From Brachypodius melanocephalos (taxonomy: Eukaryota > Chordata > Aves > Passeriformes > Pycnonotidae): a stretch of DNA of 64,000 nucleotides. The position numbers were made by a program, and so were the translations under genes. How positions within the stretch are numbered: the stretch's first letter is position 1; every line of letters starts with the position of its first letter. This document shows, piece after piece, positions 62,800-64,000 of this stretch. Where the stretch lies: positions 9,678,564-9,742,563 of the forward strand of contig VZSR01001479.1 in the NCBI GenBank assembly GCA_013398615.1, in the 5' to 3' direction. The notes beneath the pieces are model-generated. The model ran no database searches. It was not told where the DNA came from and worked only from the letters and a program-made list of their open reading frames with translations.

Positions 62800-64000
62800 G
62801 ACACAACACCAGTAAACTCAATGCACGCTTTTAATAAACATGGTCTTAACTAAGACCTTTACAATAAATTTTGCACTTTGCTTGCTGAGTGATTTCACTT
62901 CAGCAGTCAATCCTAGCCTACACGACTCTCTGCTGTAGCAGAATCAGACCCAGTAGCTTTGTCAAGGCTTTTAATAAAGATGTTAAAGAAAAAATCAAGT
63001 TCAGATGCTTATCTGACACATATTGAAACCTACTAAGCACGTGTGCTAGACAAACATAAGAACATGGCTGAATTTATTGTAAAAAGAAACATGAAATTCA
63101 ATGTGTATCACGAGAGAAAGGCAAAGATTGAATGGATTAAAAACAAACTAGTTGAATTAACTGCTGCTTCTCCAATGGTTATATTCTCCTAGGAATAACC
63201 TACTCATCTTAACACTACAGGCTTGATTCTGTAGAAAGGAAACACACACTTGCGTTACTTGCATGTCAATCACACAACTGTAACGTTTTTAACCTTCATA
63301 AATATTAAAAAAACCCAGTGAATTTTGCCTCCATAACTGCAGAGGTTCTACCACTTAACTTACAAAAAGAAATATAAGAAAGATAAGTTCAGTGAAACTT
63401 GTTTAGGATCGTGAAAATTAAACTTTGTCAATCCTTTTATCTAGTAAAAATTAATAAATTGAAAAATAAAATGGCATTTCCTCCTCATCTAGGCTGTACC
63501 TCCTGCATTTATGATGCATGCATCTAGATGTAATCACATAATTCTAGGACTCTAACCAAGAATAATTAGAAATAATTACATCAATTTTCAATTACTTGAA
63601 TAATTAATTGCACATATAGGAGGAATGAGGCCTTCTGCAGAAGCAGATTGTAAATCAGATTTTTTCCTTTGTTTTATCTGATGAGTGGGAATTTTTTGTT
63701 TTGTTTTTCACTTATGGTTTTAGGGATTTTTACCACATCCAGCATTGTGGCGTGATAAAGCTAAGACTGGTCTTCTGACCCAGAAAATCTCTTCATATCT
63801 TAAAAACCAGAAAGTCTTAGAAACCCAGAGACACTGCAATTAAACTGAAATGTTTTAAAAAAAAAAAGTATTAAGAAAAATCATGAAAAAGGTTTTGAGA
63901 CAGACAAATCCTGGTTAACTGTGAAGCCAGCTTAAAAAGCAGCAAATATAGCTGCAGAAGAGAAAGTCTCCTTGATTCTCAGAAGCTACAGCTCTTCTGT
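62800..64000. other. Non-coding sequence with AT-rich palindromic block
   Basis: No exon was recognised. AT-rich sequence at 63420-63660 contains overlapping palindromes (63513-63530) and a cluster of TAATTA-like motifs. The remainder is ordinary. Confidence 0.65.

Overview
The window is vertebrate nuclear DNA, most likely from a bird. It is AT-rich and CpG-poor, and its recognisable interspersed repeats are CR1 LINEs, one of them a roughly 730-bp 3' fragment ending in the avian-type 'gattctgtg'. Its one intact gene is a conserved vertebrate acyltransferase split by kilobase-scale GT-AG introns. A crocodilian or turtle source cannot be fully excluded. There are no bacterial operons, CRISPR arrays, or tRNA or rRNA genes.

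Positions 1-41.7 kb, plus strand: the 3' three-quarters of LPGAT1, an ER membrane acyltransferase of the LPLAT/AGPAT family. Six exons were placed: 9236-9354, 13692-13787, 15861-16134, 24692-24818, 32096-32202, and 35719 to the stop at 35868-35870. Their phases join without error and give 290 residues. That matches residues 81-370 of a 370-residue vertebrate protein, so about 80 N-terminal residues, the promoter and the first exons lie upstream of the window. The last exon probably continues into a long 3' UTR with several AATAAA signals, the last good ones at 41561 and 41675. Introns hold a CR1 3' end (4385-5118), an older CR1 (about 33990-34490), a 50-base T tract (about 34565-34614) and AT-rich stretches that resemble conserved non-coding elements.

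Positions 41.7-61.7 kb: intergenic DNA with no supported gene. It contains small CR1 scraps, a perfect (TCCAA)10 array, a TTCC-rich array, a TA/TG array, short tandem duplications and a long poly(A) tract. There is an assembly gap of 53 N at 40459-40511, between a run of 14 G and a T tract.

Positions 61.76-62.80 kb, minus strand: the most unexpected feature. It is a broken open frame, about 1 kb long, whose translation resembles the N-terminal half of LRIF1 (ligand-dependent nuclear receptor-interacting factor 1). It carries one in-frame TGA, one frameshift and an early terminal stop, and reads as a degraded or highly diverged LRIF1-related copy. The last 1.2 kb contains an AT-rich block with overlapping palindromes and many homeodomain-type TAATTA sites.

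No new multi-gene system was found. The LRIF1-related relic and the conserved-looking non-coding blocks are the observations most worth following up.
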